This document shows, one piece after another, positions 11,519-23,591 of a stretch of 64,000 nucleotides of DNA (positions within the stretch are counted from its first letter, which is position 1; the number at the start of each line of letters is the position of its first letter). Below the pieces are notes generated by a model. It made no database searches. It was given only the letters and a program-made list of their open reading frames with translations, and was not told the DNA's origin. Position numbers and translations under genes: made by a program. Source of the stretch: Schistocerca nitens (taxonomy: Eukaryota; Arthropoda; Insecta; Orthoptera; Acrididae). Where the stretch lies: positions 18,861,140-18,925,139 of the forward strand of contig NC_064623.1 of the NCBI RefSeq assembly GCF_023898315.1, read 5' to 3'.

Positions 11519-12147
11519 GGCTACTTAACATCAGGATTGATGGTCACGAAGTCAGTGAAGTTAAGGAATTCTGCTACCTAGGCAGTAAAATAACCAATGA
11601 CGGACGGAGCAAGGAGGACATCAAAAGCAGACTCGCTTTGGCAAAAAAGGCATTTCTGGCCAAGAGAAGTCTACTAATATCAAATACCGGCCTTAATTTG
11701 AGGAAGAAATTTCGGAGGATGTACGTCTGGAGTACAGCATTGTATGGTAGTGAAACATGGACTGTGGGAAAACTGGAACAGAAGAGAATCGAAGCATTTG
11801 AGATGTGGTGCTATAGACGAATGTTGAAAATTAGGTGGACTGATAAGGTAAGGAATGAGGAGGTTCTACGCAGAATCGGAGAGGAAAGGAATATGTGGAA
11901 AACACTGATAAGGAGAAGGGACAGGATGATAGGACATCTGCTAAGACATGAGGGAATGACTTCCATGGTACTAGAGGGAGCTGTAGAGGGCAAAAACTGT
12001 AGAGGAAGACAGAGATTGGAATACGTCAAGCAAATAATTGAGGACGTAGGTTGCAAGTGCTACTCTGAGATGAAGAGGTTAGCACAGGAAAGGAATTCGT
12101 GGCGGGCCGCATCAAACCCGTCAGTAGACTGATGACCAAAAAAAAAA
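11519..12147 (+). pseudogene. RTE-like LINE fragment nested in CR1-like LINE
   Basis: This is the 3' end of an RTE-type LINE: EFCYLGSKITNDGRSKEDIK, YGSETWTVGKLEQKRIEAFE, MWCYRRMLKIRW, RDRMIGHLLRHEGM and SWRAASNPSVD, then a stop at 12130-12132 and an A-run at 12138-12148. The same protein region is at 54150-54725. It is flanked by a 7-bp AGGAATC duplication. Insert plus one duplication is 636 bp, a multiple of three, so it fuses in frame to the upstream CR1 coding part and makes a chimeric 384-codon frame (10978-12132). Confidence 0.85.
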
Positions 12148-13349
12148 AGGAATCAGCATGGGTTTCGAAAAAGACGGTCGTGTGAAACCCAGCTCGCGCT
12201 ATTCGTCCACGAGACTCAGAGGGCCATAGACACGGGTGCCGAGGTAGATGCCGTGTTTCTTGACTTCCGCAAGGCGTTCGATACAGTTCCCCACAGTCGT
12301 TTAATGAACAAAGTAAGAGCATATGGACTATCAGACCAATTGTGTAATTGGATTGAAGGGTTCCTAGATAACAGAACGCAGCATGTCATTCTCAATGGAG
12401 AGAAGTCTTCCGAAGTAAGAGTGCTTTCAGGTGTGCCGCAGGGGAGTGTCGTAGGACCGTTGCTATTCACAATATACATAAATGATCTTGTGGATAACAT
12501 CGGAAGTTCACTGAGGCTTTTTACGGATGATGCTGTGGTATATCGAGAGGTTGTAACAATGGAAAATTGTAATGAAATGCAGGAGGATCTGCAGCGAATT
12601 GACGCATGGTGCAGGGAATGGCAATTGAATCTCAATGTAGACAAGTGTAATGTGCTGCGAATACATAGAAAGAAAGTTCCTTAGTCATTTAGCTACACTA
12701 TATAGCAGGTCAGCAACTGAAAGCAGTTAATTTCATAAATTATCTGGAAGTACGCATTAGGAGTGATTTAAAATGGAATGATCATATAAAGTTGATCGTC
12801 AGTAAAGCAGATGCCAGACTGTCATTCGTTGGAGGAATCCTAAGGAAATGCAATCCGAAAACAAAGGAAGTAGGTTACAGTACGCTTGTTCGCCCACTGC
12901 TTGAATACTGCTCAGCAGTGTGGGATCCGTAGGATATAGGGTTGTTAGAAGAGAGAGAGAAGATCCAACGGAGAGCAACGCGCTTCGTTACAGGACCATT
13001 TAGTAATGGCGAAAGCGTTACGGATATGATAGATACACTCCAGTGGAAGACTCTGCAGGAGAGACACTCAGTAGCTCGGTACGGGCTTATGTTGAAGTTT
13101 CGAGAACATACCTTCACCGAGGAGTCAAGCAGTATATTGCTCCCTCCTACGTATATCTCGCGAAGAGACCATGAGGATAAAATCAGAGAGATTAGGGCCC
13201 ACACAGAGGCATACCGACAATCCTTCTTCCCACGAACAATGCGAGACTGGAATAGAAGGCTGAACCGATAGAGGTACTCAAGGTACCCTCCGCCACACAC
13301 CGTCAGGTGGGTTGCGGAGTATGGATGTAGATGTAGATGTAGATGTAGA

Positions 13350-14024
13350 CATATTATAGAGAAAGAACGACCGCTCTAGACACCACAAAAAATACCACAA
13401 ACTAGGCAATATCCCGAGCCTAGATCATCGAACACTCTACAATAGTAAAGCAGTAATTAACACACACAATAGTTACGACATATTAGCTCCTTTTACAAAA
13501 ACACACACACACACACACAGCAATAGCAGACGCTCCTACCAATATCAAAACAAACGAAAGACGAACGCATCTCACAGCAGCAAAACAAAACACACGAAAT
13601 GGCGAGATGACAGTGGTTCTTCATAACACGAAAACGTGAATATGTTTAGTGTTAGTGAAAAATCTAACACACTCGTGTGGAACTGTAGGAAGAATGACGT
13701 AAACAACTACAAAAAAAAAAAACGTGAGTAACGATGAGAATTAACGCTATCTATAGTACCAAGTTGGCAGATAACTTTTCACGATCCTAGCAAACAAAAT
13801 TATAAGGCAAAAGGACCATATTGTAACCGTATCCACTGAAGTATAAAGCGAAACGTGTTTGGTCTTAATTAGACTTTCATTACGGTTGTAAAAGACGTAT
13901 TTAACACATACACCTTCCAAATTCTTTGTTTTATTGTCCGTTTAGCATGTAGCACTCTTCCCTAACAATGTGTAAACTGATCCAGTCTCGTGTTAACAGT
14001 TAAGCTTCTGTCACGTTGTTTCAG
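13350..14024. other. Unassigned AT-rich DNA with a short (CA)n run
   Basis: No gene-like frame. A CA dinucleotide run lies at 13501-13519. Confidence 0.6.
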
Positions 14025-14512
14025 AGGGAACTATTACTTCGTTGCATTTCCACATTAATTACACAATATCCATACGTTACAACATAAAAGGAAGGAGTAC
14101 TCCTTATAATGCTTTTGGGAACCCACAAGCTCTTTCGTGTGGCCCCACAACCAGACGTAATAGGGTGTGAGGTAGGGAGATCGTACTGGTAGTACAACAG
14201 ATCCATTACGTCAGTTCCATCTCCTGGAGTTACTTTTATCAAAGTAGCAAGCCACCGCACGCTCACAATGTGTAGGGGCTCCATCATGAAGCAGGCAGTT
14301 GTTGTGTTACGTTTCCAGGGGAACATATTCCAGCAGATCAAGAACAATGGTCTGGAGAAATTTCAAGCAGTTGACATCACGCAGTGGTCCAACCAGCGAT
14401 TCCTGCCCAAAGATAGATGGAGAAATTACTCTGGAAATGGACCTCCAGGATGATGTGTGGATTTTTCTCAGCCCAAACATGGTTATTATGGCGATTAAAG
14501 GTGCCATTGCCA
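14025..14512 (-). pseudogene. Degraded mariner-like transposase fragment (DD41D/rosa-like look)
   Basis: Minus-strand frames around 14021-14513 carry pieces typical of mariner-group transposases: HDGAPTH around the second catalytic Asp, then SPYLTPY and VWLWGHTKELV, resembling SPDLTPLDFFLWG. Frames are broken and no terminal repeats were seen. The inverted repeat at 14570-15229 may or may not be part of the same element. Confidence 0.5.
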
Positions 14513-14569
14513 CTAAATATATTTTCTATCTTTTGATTTGCAGCTCCTTGTATTGGCCGTGTTTGCAGT

Positions 14570-15229
14570 TAAAATTTTTGGAACTTGAGATCCGCCAGTT
14601 AGGCAAAACACCGTTCTTCTCAGTACCCAAACATGATTCGGCACCACTGTGCCATTATCAGTGGGTTTTCGTTTCTATTTATTCTGCAATGTGAACATTT
14701 TTGTTACATGATTATAAAATTATGTGCATTTTAAGATCAAATAACAGATCGTTTCTCTTTGTAAATTCCTTTACATTTGGTGAGCATGAATTTTCTGGAC
14801 TACTTTTGTGTTAATTATTACAGGTAGCCTGTCATCTGCTGCCAACCTTAAGTAAATACGAAAATAGGCTCGAAAATATCGCGATAAACTAAATTACACT
14901 CTAGAAGATAGGTTAACACTCTGAAAAAAAAAAAACTTTCCCATCAACATCGTTTGTTTGCAGATGACAAACTACCTGTAATAATTAACACAAAAGTGGT
15001 CCAGAAAATTCATGCTCACTAAATGTAAGGGTATTTACAAAGAGAAACGATCTTTTGTTTGAACTTTAAAATGCACATAATTTTATAATCATGTAACAAA
15101 AATGTTCACAATGCAGAATAAATAAAAACGAAAACCCACTGATAATGGCACAGTAGTGTCGAAACATGTTTGGTTACTAAGAAAACGGTGTTTTGCGTAA
15201 CTGGCGGACCTCAAATCCCAAAAATATAT
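14570..15229. repeat. Long inverted repeat: two ~270-bp arms, ~120-bp loop
   Basis: Positions 14570-14839 are repeated as the reverse complement at 14960-15229, with visible matches such as GTGTTAATTATTACAGGTAG and GCCATTATCAGTGGGTTTTC. By eye identity is around 90%. RNA across it would fold into a long hairpin. It could be a fold-back element or two MITE copies inserted head to head. Neither arm encodes anything I recognise. Confidence 0.85.
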
Positions 15230-15762
15230 TTTCTTGTCCATTGTGTCCCGTCACCTGGAGAAATTCTGTTGAAAGTGTGCCCGTGATCAAAGAGTAAGAA
15301 CGAAAGAGAAAGAAAAATTGCGTGTTAACCTAAACGCCGGCTACCCATAGTCGTAAATAAAAGTGAAACTTCATAAAATAAAAGAACGCTGTTTTTAGTT
15401 AATACTGTGTTTGGAAAAATAAACGTAATTATATGTGATCTATGTACTGTAATAGTCCGAAGAGCCCATATTGTATAAAATCTGTGTCAAGGAACTATGC
15501 CTCTCATGCTAAAAAGAATAGTCTTGGTTTTGCTTTTGTTCTGAAAGCGGAAAGCTGCGGACGCATTTTCTGGTAGAGTTCGGTGTACATAAGTGGCTTT
15601 TCACAAAATATGTATTAAATGTAACTGTGTGTTCTCACCATGTGAGATAATTAAGAAGATAACAATATAAGAAATATGATATGGAAATTCTTTTGGCCAT
15701 CTGCCTTCCGTTTCTAGTTGGAGACGTTGATTATTTACAGCCTTCACCCGGCAACATAAGCC
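15230..15762. other. No feature recognised
   Basis: AT-rich DNA with only short frames and no recognised repeat. Confidence 0.5.
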
Positions 15763-15774
15763 CAGGAAATAACT

Positions 15775-15972
15775 TCAAATGGTTCAAATGGCTCTGAGCA
15801 CTATGGGACTCAACTGCTGTGGTCATAAGTCCCCTAGAACTTAGAACTACTTAAACCTAACTAACCTAAGGACAGCACACAACACCCAGCCATCACGAGG
15901 CAGAGAAAATCCCTGACCCCGCCGGGAATCGAACCCGGGAACCCGGGCGTGGGAAGCGAGAACGCTACCGCA
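15775..15972 (-). repeat. tRNA-derived SINE with a variant head
   Basis: Read on the minus strand it has a tRNA-like head with B box GGGTTCGATTCCCG, then the body TTAGGTTAGTTAGGTTTAAG and end CAGAGCCATTTGAACCATTT shared with the other SINEs of the window. The head differs from the leucine-like head of the others. A 12-bp duplication CAGGAAATAACT flanks it (15763-15774, 15973-15984), showing retroposition. Confidence 0.9.
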
Positions 15973-15984
15973 CAGGAAATAACT

Positions 15985-16625
15985 GTAAGCAGTAATGTAT
16001 AACGTTTGAAAGTCAGTACATTAAAGTGAGGCTGATTGCATTTTGAATATAATTGAGAATAAATTTCAGAGCTCTAGCTTGCATCAGCATTAACTTCTTT
16101 ACTCGCCAATAATGAGATAACAGTTTTCATTAAAAAGTGAAATTACTTTTTATTAAGTTACTTAAAAGCATTTCACTGTTAAAACCAGGCCAAAAAAGAA
16201 TATTACTATTATCATTGCAACAATATAACTGCTTAGTTGATCGTATCGTCTCTCTCCGTAATATTTTTATATACTGGGCAATATTTATACAATTTTGTTC
16301 AGTAAGCATACGGTGTATGCTGGATGCGTATTTATATTAAGAAGCAACCTTTCGCAAAACATTAATTTAATCTGTTTTTGCCTACGTAGGGCATTTCATT
16401 GCCACGCGCGTATAAAACTAGTCATTCATAGGGAACGTGCGAAAGCACCTACAAAAAATTGTCGACACACTAAAATAAAGGACAGGTGGACAATATATTT
16501 GACTGTTGTTTGGGACTTGTCTCAAATGATTCATTACGTCATTTATTGCTCTTGATATGCTTTTTTCCCTCTTGAATTTCAATATTCTTTTATAAAAACT
16601 TAAGTGAAATTCAAATAATGCGAAA
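15985..16625. other. No feature recognised
   Basis: AT-rich DNA with short frames only. Confidence 0.5.
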
Positions 16626-16628
16626 GCC

Positions 16629-18275
16629 CGGTAAAACGCTCTATTCGTCTGCTGCCTGTGACGTCACAGGCTAGCTCGCTGCTCGTAGCTAACACAGACT
16701 GACGTTCTGAAATTTACATTTCGCAAAATGGGTTAAAAATGGTATGTAGTACCATGCTGTACAGGTGCGTCTATAAAAACTCCTGAAAAGTTCTGTAGGT
16801 TCACTATATCGACAAATTGGCACTAAGTCGACGCGCAATTTCCCGAAGTAATTAGAAATGTTTTGCACTGTGAAAGTAACATTAATTTACCTCCTAGATA
16901 TGCTTTTCCACAGTTACAAGGAAGTATAGCGTCATCCAACGAAACTAAACACTTAGGGAAAATTGCCGTAGAACCCATTTTTATTTTATTTGTTCTGTAG
17001 CTGAGTTGTCAGAGCGGGAGACTCTAGAATTTTGTAAGATGACGTCCATAGGTAGCTGGTTCTAATCCAACCCGAAATAGTATTTTAGCTTATGTGTGAA
17101 AATACTCGACAGTCCTCTCATATGAAAACCAAATCATAATTACAAAACTTCACCGCACCGATCAGAAACAGAATATTATTGTGCTTTCCCTGCTGTTTAC
17201 ATTGGGCTTACATCTGCAATCGCTGTTCACACACGTCATGTTCAAAGAGATATTTTCTAGTTAATGTTGTCACACACTTTTTACTTTATTCATGGTAATG
17301 GTTTTTTTTTATAGTCGTACTGTCCAGCTAGGATCCTTAGTGTTTCAACTTTTGAAGTTTCATATCCTTACATAAAGGTGAAGTAAGTGTGTTTCAGACA
17401 CTGACGTTAGTTCACACTCACAAACATCACAGCCTTTACGTTTGTGTTACCTGCATGCAGTATGTGCTTTATATCTCTCCGTATAGAAAACCTCGTCCTA
17501 CACCTCGTTGTACTGTGGGCTTTGGTGATATCTTCACAACTAGCAATTCTTTGCAAAAAAAAAAAAAACTGATTTGCTTTTTCGCAGAGTAAATACATTT
17601 ATCCTCTATTGTTCATTTCTCAGATCAAGTTTAATGTGAAGTTATGCACAATACATTCCACCATCGAAACAACTGTTGCAATCTTCTTGCTAAGGCTATT
17701 TTTGTGTTTGGACTAAAATTTTTTAAAATGTTTCGGTTTGTGGATCCGAACATGTGACGTCTTCGTCCACAGACAGATCCGCTATCCATTGCTCTACCGA
17801 GCGCCAACTTGGAACGGTTTCTGAGTGTCTTCTACAGAAAAAATTAGCACAAAGAGTTGTCAAGAATAATTTTATTGTACTTTGGGTCGTAGCTTAGGAC
17901 AGATAGCCAGCAATCTAGTTATAATACACGCAACCATTTACAAAATCTCTACAATTCCTTCGTTTTGAGCGAGTTTAATGACGTTGCACGGAGCACGGCA
18001 AGAATGTCCGTCGTTGCACATATCGGCGGAGCATAAAGGCATCAACTTTCGCAAGGTTTCACTATCAGCGTTCACAGCATTTCTTTCTATTGTTATTTAA
18101 AAGTTGTAATTGAGTTTTCGATCACTAAATAGCTAAACCGTTTTGCAGAAAAAGCACGTAAAAACTTCGTAGCTTAGGCTAACACCACACGTAACATACT
18201 TATAGTTTCGGCTTACTCCTAGCGTGTGACGTCACTAGATCTTTAGCCAATAACAGAGCGTTTTTCGATCATATG
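16629..18275. mobile_element. Tentative TIR element with a THAP-like remnant
   Basis: The left end (16633-16671) and the reverse complement of the right end (18220-18270) share AAAACGCTCT and a block around TGACGTCACA-GCTAG in the same order, like old terminal inverted repeats. Between them, at about 16731-16800, a frame broken by a stop reads KWYVVPCCTGASIKTPEKF, which resembles the start of THAP zinc-finger domains of P-like transposases and host THAP proteins. No transposase core is visible. Two weak tRNA-like stretches lie inside, at 16996-17078 (+) and 17741-17812 (-). The ends are not exact, so this could be coincidence. Confidence 0.3.
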
Positions 18276-18832
18276 ACCAAATATTGATATTTAATTATTT
18301 TTTAAAATTTTGATTACATAAAATAACAGATATGTTGTTAGAATACTGAACGTAAATGCTATTTTAGTATTATAATCTGTCAGAATAACAACAACCCGAA
18401 CCATATTTTTGACACAGGAAAATAGATCATTGCCGGTACTCTAGTGAGGAATTGTTGACCTGTCGTATATTTATTCAGCAGCTAATCGCGGAATGCTCTA
18501 CAGCGTTGAAAACTAGGACCTGGGCTCAGCTCCTGCAGAGGTTGCAACGGAAGAAATACGGTACTTGTTCATATACTGTTGTCCACACAGACTGCTCTAG
18601 CAGTTGAAGGCGTGCAACTGATCTGCGAGTAGTACTTTGGAGTGCAAAGCTTAGGAGACGAACTAACTTTCGTATGGTGTTTCAGTGCCAAGTAACTTAG
18701 CTCGATGTATCTTGAGCCATACGTAGAAACAAGTGCTACAGTACAGTACAGAAAGTAGGCTGTAACCAATACTAAATGAGACGAACAACAATGAAACTTT
18801 TATTCGAAGTCAGGTAGTTACAGTGAAGGCAG
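18276..18832. other. No feature recognised
   Basis: No coding or repeat signal that I can name. Confidence 0.5.
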
Positions 18833-18842
18833 CACGATTAAT

Positions 18843-19083
18843 AGTTGGTTGGTTGGCTGGTTGAGGGAGGAGACCAAACGGCGAGGCCATCGGTTCCATC
18901 GGATTAGGGAATGATGGGGAAGGAAGTCAGCCGTGCCCCTTCAAAGGAACCATTCTGGAATTTGCGTGAGGTGGTTTAGGGAAATCACTCAAAACGTAAA
19001 TCAGGATGGTCAGACGCGGGTTCGAACCGTCGTTCTTCCGAATGCGAGTCCAGTGTGATAATCACTGGTCCACCTCGCTCGGT
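18843..19083 (-). repeat. Second tRNA-derived SINE family, full-length copy
   Basis: On the minus strand the head begins with CCGAGCGAGGTGG, has a B-box-like GGTTCGAACCCGC and continues into a body with GTGATTTCCCTAAACCACC and a (CCAACCAA)-type tail. The same family occurs at 25471-25681. A near-perfect duplication (CACGATTAAT and CACGATTTAT) flanks it at 18833-18842 and 19084-19093. Confidence 0.85.
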
Positions 19084-19093
19084 CACGATTTAT

Positions 19094-19755
19094 GACGGTG
19101 TCCTGGACACTGCAAAAGGCGGGATGAGGTTCATGCTACGGTGTGTGATGACTGATCACCTTGGGCAGCAGTGCACACTGTGTAACGTGCTCCCGTGTTG
19201 GATGCAGTGTCGGAAATGAGTCCTTGTGGTACTGTGCTCCGTTTCTCCAGCAACGCCGTTGACAAGTGCTGGATGGACGTCGCAGCAGGTGAACGTACTG
19301 GAGTACGTCTCAACAAGTCAGGACCGAATGCACTCCACAAAAAGACACCAATGGGGATGATTTTTTTTAAATTTTATTTATTGCTGATTTAGAGAACCGT
19401 TGCATTAAATTTTATAACTAGTCCTTCATTTTACACATTTTCATGTAGATTACAAAACATATTCCATATTTCAAACAGCAATTATTTTCAGCAATTACAA
19501 TGGATGTAATAATAAATTAAAAGTAGATTACAAGTTTAAAGAAAAAGAAACAGAAAAAATATTCAGATTTTAAAAAGATATGACGATACATCATAGGAAA
19601 GAGAGACGGGATAGAAAGAGAGAGAGAAATGTCAGACTATATGAGCCAGCCTGCTCTGAAAGCCGCGGAAATAATTCGAGCCTTCAGGTCCCGGTTCGCT
19701 ACAGTTTAATCTACGGATTAATATTTCTCTACACTATTTGCAAAAACAATATAAC
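19094..19755. other. Unassigned; weak coding look at 19131-19340
   Basis: A GC-richer patch at 19090-19350 could be a decayed transposon, but no motif is recognised. The remainder is AT-rich. Confidence 0.4.
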
Positions 19756-19769
19756 TATTACGTACATTG

Positions 19770-19964
19770 CTGGCCGGGGTGGCCGAGCGGTTCTAGTCGC
19801 TACAGTCCGGAATCGCGCGACTGCTACGGTCGCAGGTTCGAATCCTGCCTCGGGCATGGATGTGTGTTATGTCCTTAGGTTAGTTAGGTTTAAGTAGTTC
19901 TAAGTTCTATGGGACTGATTACCTCATCAGTTGAGTCCCATAGTGCTCAGAGCCATTTGAACCA
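19770..19964 (+). repeat. tRNA-derived SINE (leucine-like head), complete
   Basis: It starts with a class II tRNA-like head (A box GTGGCCGAGCGG, B box GGTTCGAATCC), then the body TTAGGTTAGTTAGGTTTAAG and end CAGAGCCATTTGAACCA. A 14-bp duplication TATTACGTACATTG flanks it (19756-19769, 19965-19978). RNA polymerase III transcription from the head and mobilisation by a LINE are known for such SINEs. Confidence 0.95.
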
Positions 19965-19978
19965 TATTACGTACATTG

Positions 19979-20550
19979 TGGAAAGCGCAGTGGTGTGTGA
20001 GTATAGAGTATGTTATTCTTTGGGGTTTTTAATTAACCTTCAGTTCTTATATTATGTGTCTTGAATCTTACCTATTATGTCGCTTGTATACTAAGTGTTC
20101 AGTTACAAATGTTACATCCCAACAGCGGTATAATGACCGCGGGATGGATATGCCTCCTGTTTATACCTAAGCTAGACGAGGTTTGGAGGGCTGGTTGCAT
20201 TACACTGTTTATTCTAATACAGTTTAATTATTCTAGATGTTGTGTAAGGTTGCCTGTGGAATGTGTTGGTGAAAGAGTTCGCTGTTTGAGTGAGTTTGTG
20301 TTTCGGTACTGCTGTCTTTGTTAGATGTTGGAACTGCTGTCTTACGTGCTTCATGTGTGTTGCAGTGTTACGTTATACTGCCGTGTCTCTCACGAAATGT
20401 CCTTGAGATATCATCAGCGACTTTATTTATCATCTCTGACTGTCTCTTGTTGTCCGTCTGATGTCATTGTTGTGCTGCGTCGGTTTCTGGTGTGCTGCTC
20501 TATATCGGCGACACTGGAAAAGTATGTGTTTTGGGGATCAGTGTTCCCCA
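19979..20550. other. No feature recognised
   Basis: Short frames only, with no recognised repeat. Confidence 0.4.
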
Positions 20551-20554
20551 CATG

Positions 20555-21380
20555 TGGCAGTAGCACTCCGACTGCGGCCTACGCTGTGTACATACTGGGA
20601 TGACTAAGTGCACCGTGTTCAAAGATTTGGACGTCACTACTGCCGTGCAACATAGTGGCTCCCCACAGCGTAACATACGGACCACTACAACGACCATCTT
20701 CGACAACATTCCTCGTGTTAATGTGGGTCCCAACCTCTCGCCATACTTGGGTACGCCTCGAAACGCTACTCAGACTGAATCTACTCTCATCCGAAAAAAA
20801 AAGCACCCAAACCTTTCCCTCGTTGGTCCAGTCTCTGTGTTCTTCACACCATCGCTAAAACTATGCCGCCCATGTTCGGGTGTCAACAGAAAACAATCTA
20901 CTGGTCGTCAGTGCTGTGGAAAATAAGACTAAGTGGTTTGCAGTCCTGTTAAATGTAACTGCAACAGCACCCGCTGTTGGACCATGTAGCGGTCATTTGC
21001 TGCAGTTGTTGACCTTGGTCGATCACCTCTTCTCCTTCGGGCGGCACTGTGGGGGCTCAGAACGCACCCCATGCACGGGAGTCAGTGCTGTGAGCGATGC
21101 CAAACTCTTAGGCTACACTCGCCACATTTCGTCTTCCTCCCAGTAGCCCGATGTGTGAAGTCATCCAAATGTTATATATAGCCTCCAAAATACACCGTAA
21201 CTTCTCGCTGACAGACAGACAGTGTCTTTTCTTGTTCCTTCAACTATATCGTGCTAAAGGTCCAGCCTCATTTGGCGTTATAGTCGCAGTCACCTCACGC
21301 AATGCGACATCCGGCTTTCTGGGCACGACTTGGAGACCTCTGGCAATAGGCTACCGCGCTTTCATTCATTTCCGCCCGAA
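20555..21380 (-). pseudogene. Tc1-like transposase remnant
   Basis: The minus-strand frame at 20579-20806 reads FFSDESRFSL (first catalytic Asp) followed by RRTQVWREVGTHINTRNV and VTLWGATMLHG, the order typical of Tc1-like transposases. The second Asp and the Glu are not recovered in frame. Upstream minus-strand sequence towards 21180 has related broken frames. Boundaries are uncertain and no terminal repeats were seen. Confidence 0.65.
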
Positions 21381-21391
21381 TATTAATAGTA

Positions 21392-22620
21392 GAGGCGTTC
21401 AGTAAGTAATATAACACTTTTTTCTGAAACCAGGTTGGTTTTATACAGGATTCCAAAACACTGTTTCATTCCCTGCTGTTTTGCGTACAAAAACCTATTT
21501 TTCAACATAATCTCCGTTCAATGCGATGTTCTTAAGCCACCTTACTGGGAGGGATGATATGCCCTCCTGGTACCACTCTTCTAGTCAACATTGGAGCCAG
21601 TGTCGTGTTGCATCGGTTACCACCCTGTCACCCACGTACTGCTTCCTGAGCGGTGCATCCTTCGTTCGGCCAACAGGTGGAAGTCGGAAGGTGAGAGGCC
21701 CGGGCCGTTTGGTGGATGAGGAAGAACAGTCCAGTGAAGTTTTGTCACCTCCTCTCGGGTGCGCAGACTTGCGCGAGGCCTTGCGTTGTCATGGAAAAGG
21801 AATAGTTCAGTTTTACTTTTGTGGCGAGGAAGGGACTGAACTCATTTCTTCAGTTTCCTGAGCGTACCACAGCACACTTCAGTGTTGATCGTTTCACCAT
21901 GAGAGAGGACATCAAACAGAATAAACGCTTCAGAGTCCAAGAACATCGTCGCCATGATTTCACCGTCTGAGGGTGCGGCTTTGAACTTTTTCTTCCTGTG
22001 AGAGGTGGTGTGACATCAGACCACGGACTGCCGGTTTGTTTCCTATTCGAAGTGACGAAACCATGTTTCAGCACCAGTGACTATGTTCGACAAAAAGTTG
22101 TCGTAATCAACGTCGTAACGAGTAAACAATTCCGCACAGACGGTCCTTCGTGGCTCTTCGTCCTCTTTTGTTAGGCGGCGAGGAACCGAGAGGGTACAGA
22201 TCTAACAACACCCCAATAGGTGGACGAGTGTGTCAGCCCTACCAACAGAGACGTACACTTGTGCAGCGAGGTGTTTGATTGTCATCCGTCGATCACCACG
22301 AATAAGAGTGTCCGCACCTTCCACCCTGGCAATAGTGAAGGCTGTGTGCGGCCAGCCGCCACGCGGGATATCGGACAGGTTTGATCGACCTTGTTGCGAT
22401 GGTAACAGACTCCTCACCCAACGACTCACCGTGCTTTTGTTGGCTGCCAGGTTTCCATAGACATTCTACAAGCACCTATGTATACGTGCGATAACCTTGG
22501 TTTCCGCCAAAAGAAACTCAATGATAGCTCTCTTCCTGGAACGCACCTTCGTTACAAACTCCATTTTGAAGGGTACATACAGTGCTGCCACTTATCGCAA
22601 CTCTTCATGAAACTATAGCG
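21392..22620 (-). pseudogene. Degraded mariner element (DD34D-type look)
   Basis: The transposase would start at the ATG at 22564 (MEFVTKVRSRKRAIIEFLL) and runs on the minus strand through many stops and frameshifts. A helix-turn-helix part is at 22202-22429 (RRMTIKHLAAQVYVSVGRA). Near the 3' end a frame reads LEEWYQEGISSLPVRW, as in mariner C-termini. The left end, CAGTAAGTAATATAACAC after TA at 21390-21391, looks like a mariner terminal repeat. The right end was not found. Confidence 0.7.
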
Positions 22621-23589
22621 GCTGAAGCGGGAATATTGCACGATGTCCACAACAAATCCGCATTTTTTGAACCGAAGTTAGTCGAGAAAAAAAAAGAGTT
22701 CCATTGCTTTAGAGCGCTCCTCGTATTTTGTTCTACTTTATGTATCTCGTCCTTAAGTTTTGCAGAGAGGTGTATTTCGGTCTCTTCATCATTTCCACAC
22801 TCCATAGTCTTCTTTCAACTACAGCGACTAACGGAATGTTTGTAGTCCTTGACAGGACACGGCAGCTCTGTGTTACATTCGTACACACACTACCAAAGAC
22901 GTTGCCATATTTCACAAAAAATGTGTGTCTGCCAGTAAGCCACAATAACACTTTTATGTTAGTTTGATGCAGATTCCATTAGTAGCCTTTATAGTCAACA
23001 ATTTCAGGTGACCCTGAATATAAATGATCTGTCACTGAACGGGACAGAGCACAAAAAAATTGTTCTCTTACAGATGAACAAATATTATTATGAAAGACGT
23101 GAAACGTAACATAAATTATGCAGGTAATAGTGTTGTGAGTAACTTCAGACAATAGAAAACACATTGGGTTTAATTGTAAAGGAACGCAGTGCTCAGAGTT
23201 TCTGACATGAAAGCCTTATAAAAGCGATAGTTTGTTGTCCTAAGTTGGTCAAACAGTCAGTCAAGTCGAGAATTTGAAATTCTTAAGACTGACGACAGTC
23301 ATAAAGCTTTTTCGGAAGTATCAGATTCAGGATCTTGTCCAAAAACGGAATGCCTCTATTTTCTCTATAAAAGTACATTCCACTCTCTCCGACACTGGAA
23401 CACGAAGGACTTTCTTTCTTCAACTCTCTTATCTCGCATTCAGTTTCATTTGTGGCACTGCTTTAGACTGGCCAAGAATATTCTTAACCCAGAACATCGT
23501 GGTCCGACTGAGCTAAACTGTAAGTTCGCAAAGTTCGTTTGGGCAAACGTCCAGGTGTCTCAGAATTCTACCTTTTCCGTACCCTGACG
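22621..23589. other. No feature recognised
   Basis: No gene-like or repeat signal that I can name. Confidence 0.5.
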
Positions 23590-23591
23590 TA

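Larger units (their letters stand above)
10965..13349 (+). pseudogene. CR1-like LINE, 5'-truncated, split by an RTE-like insertion
   Basis: This LINE encoded reverse transcriptase. Visible blocks in order are VGGSKQNVQTLCDQNG, the RT entry KRGKAAGPDGIPVRF, VPKDWKRAQVIPVFKKG and NYRPISLTS (to 11518). After the insertion come FLDFRKAFDTVPHSRL, SGVPQGSVVGPLLF and the catalytic box LFTDDAVVYRE, where other copies have FADD. The C-terminal part continues with stops and a frame change after 12684, ending FFPRTMRDWNRR near 13260 and a (TGTAGA)n tail at 13322-13349. The endonuclease domain is absent. The element is dead. Confidence 0.85.

Noticed and set aside
10978..12132. A novel 384-residue fusion protein
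   Set aside because: It is explained by nested LINEs with a 7-bp duplication.
19770..19860. Functional tRNA-Leu gene
   Set aside because: The tRNA-like part is joined to a SINE body with a target duplication, as in all similar copies in the window.
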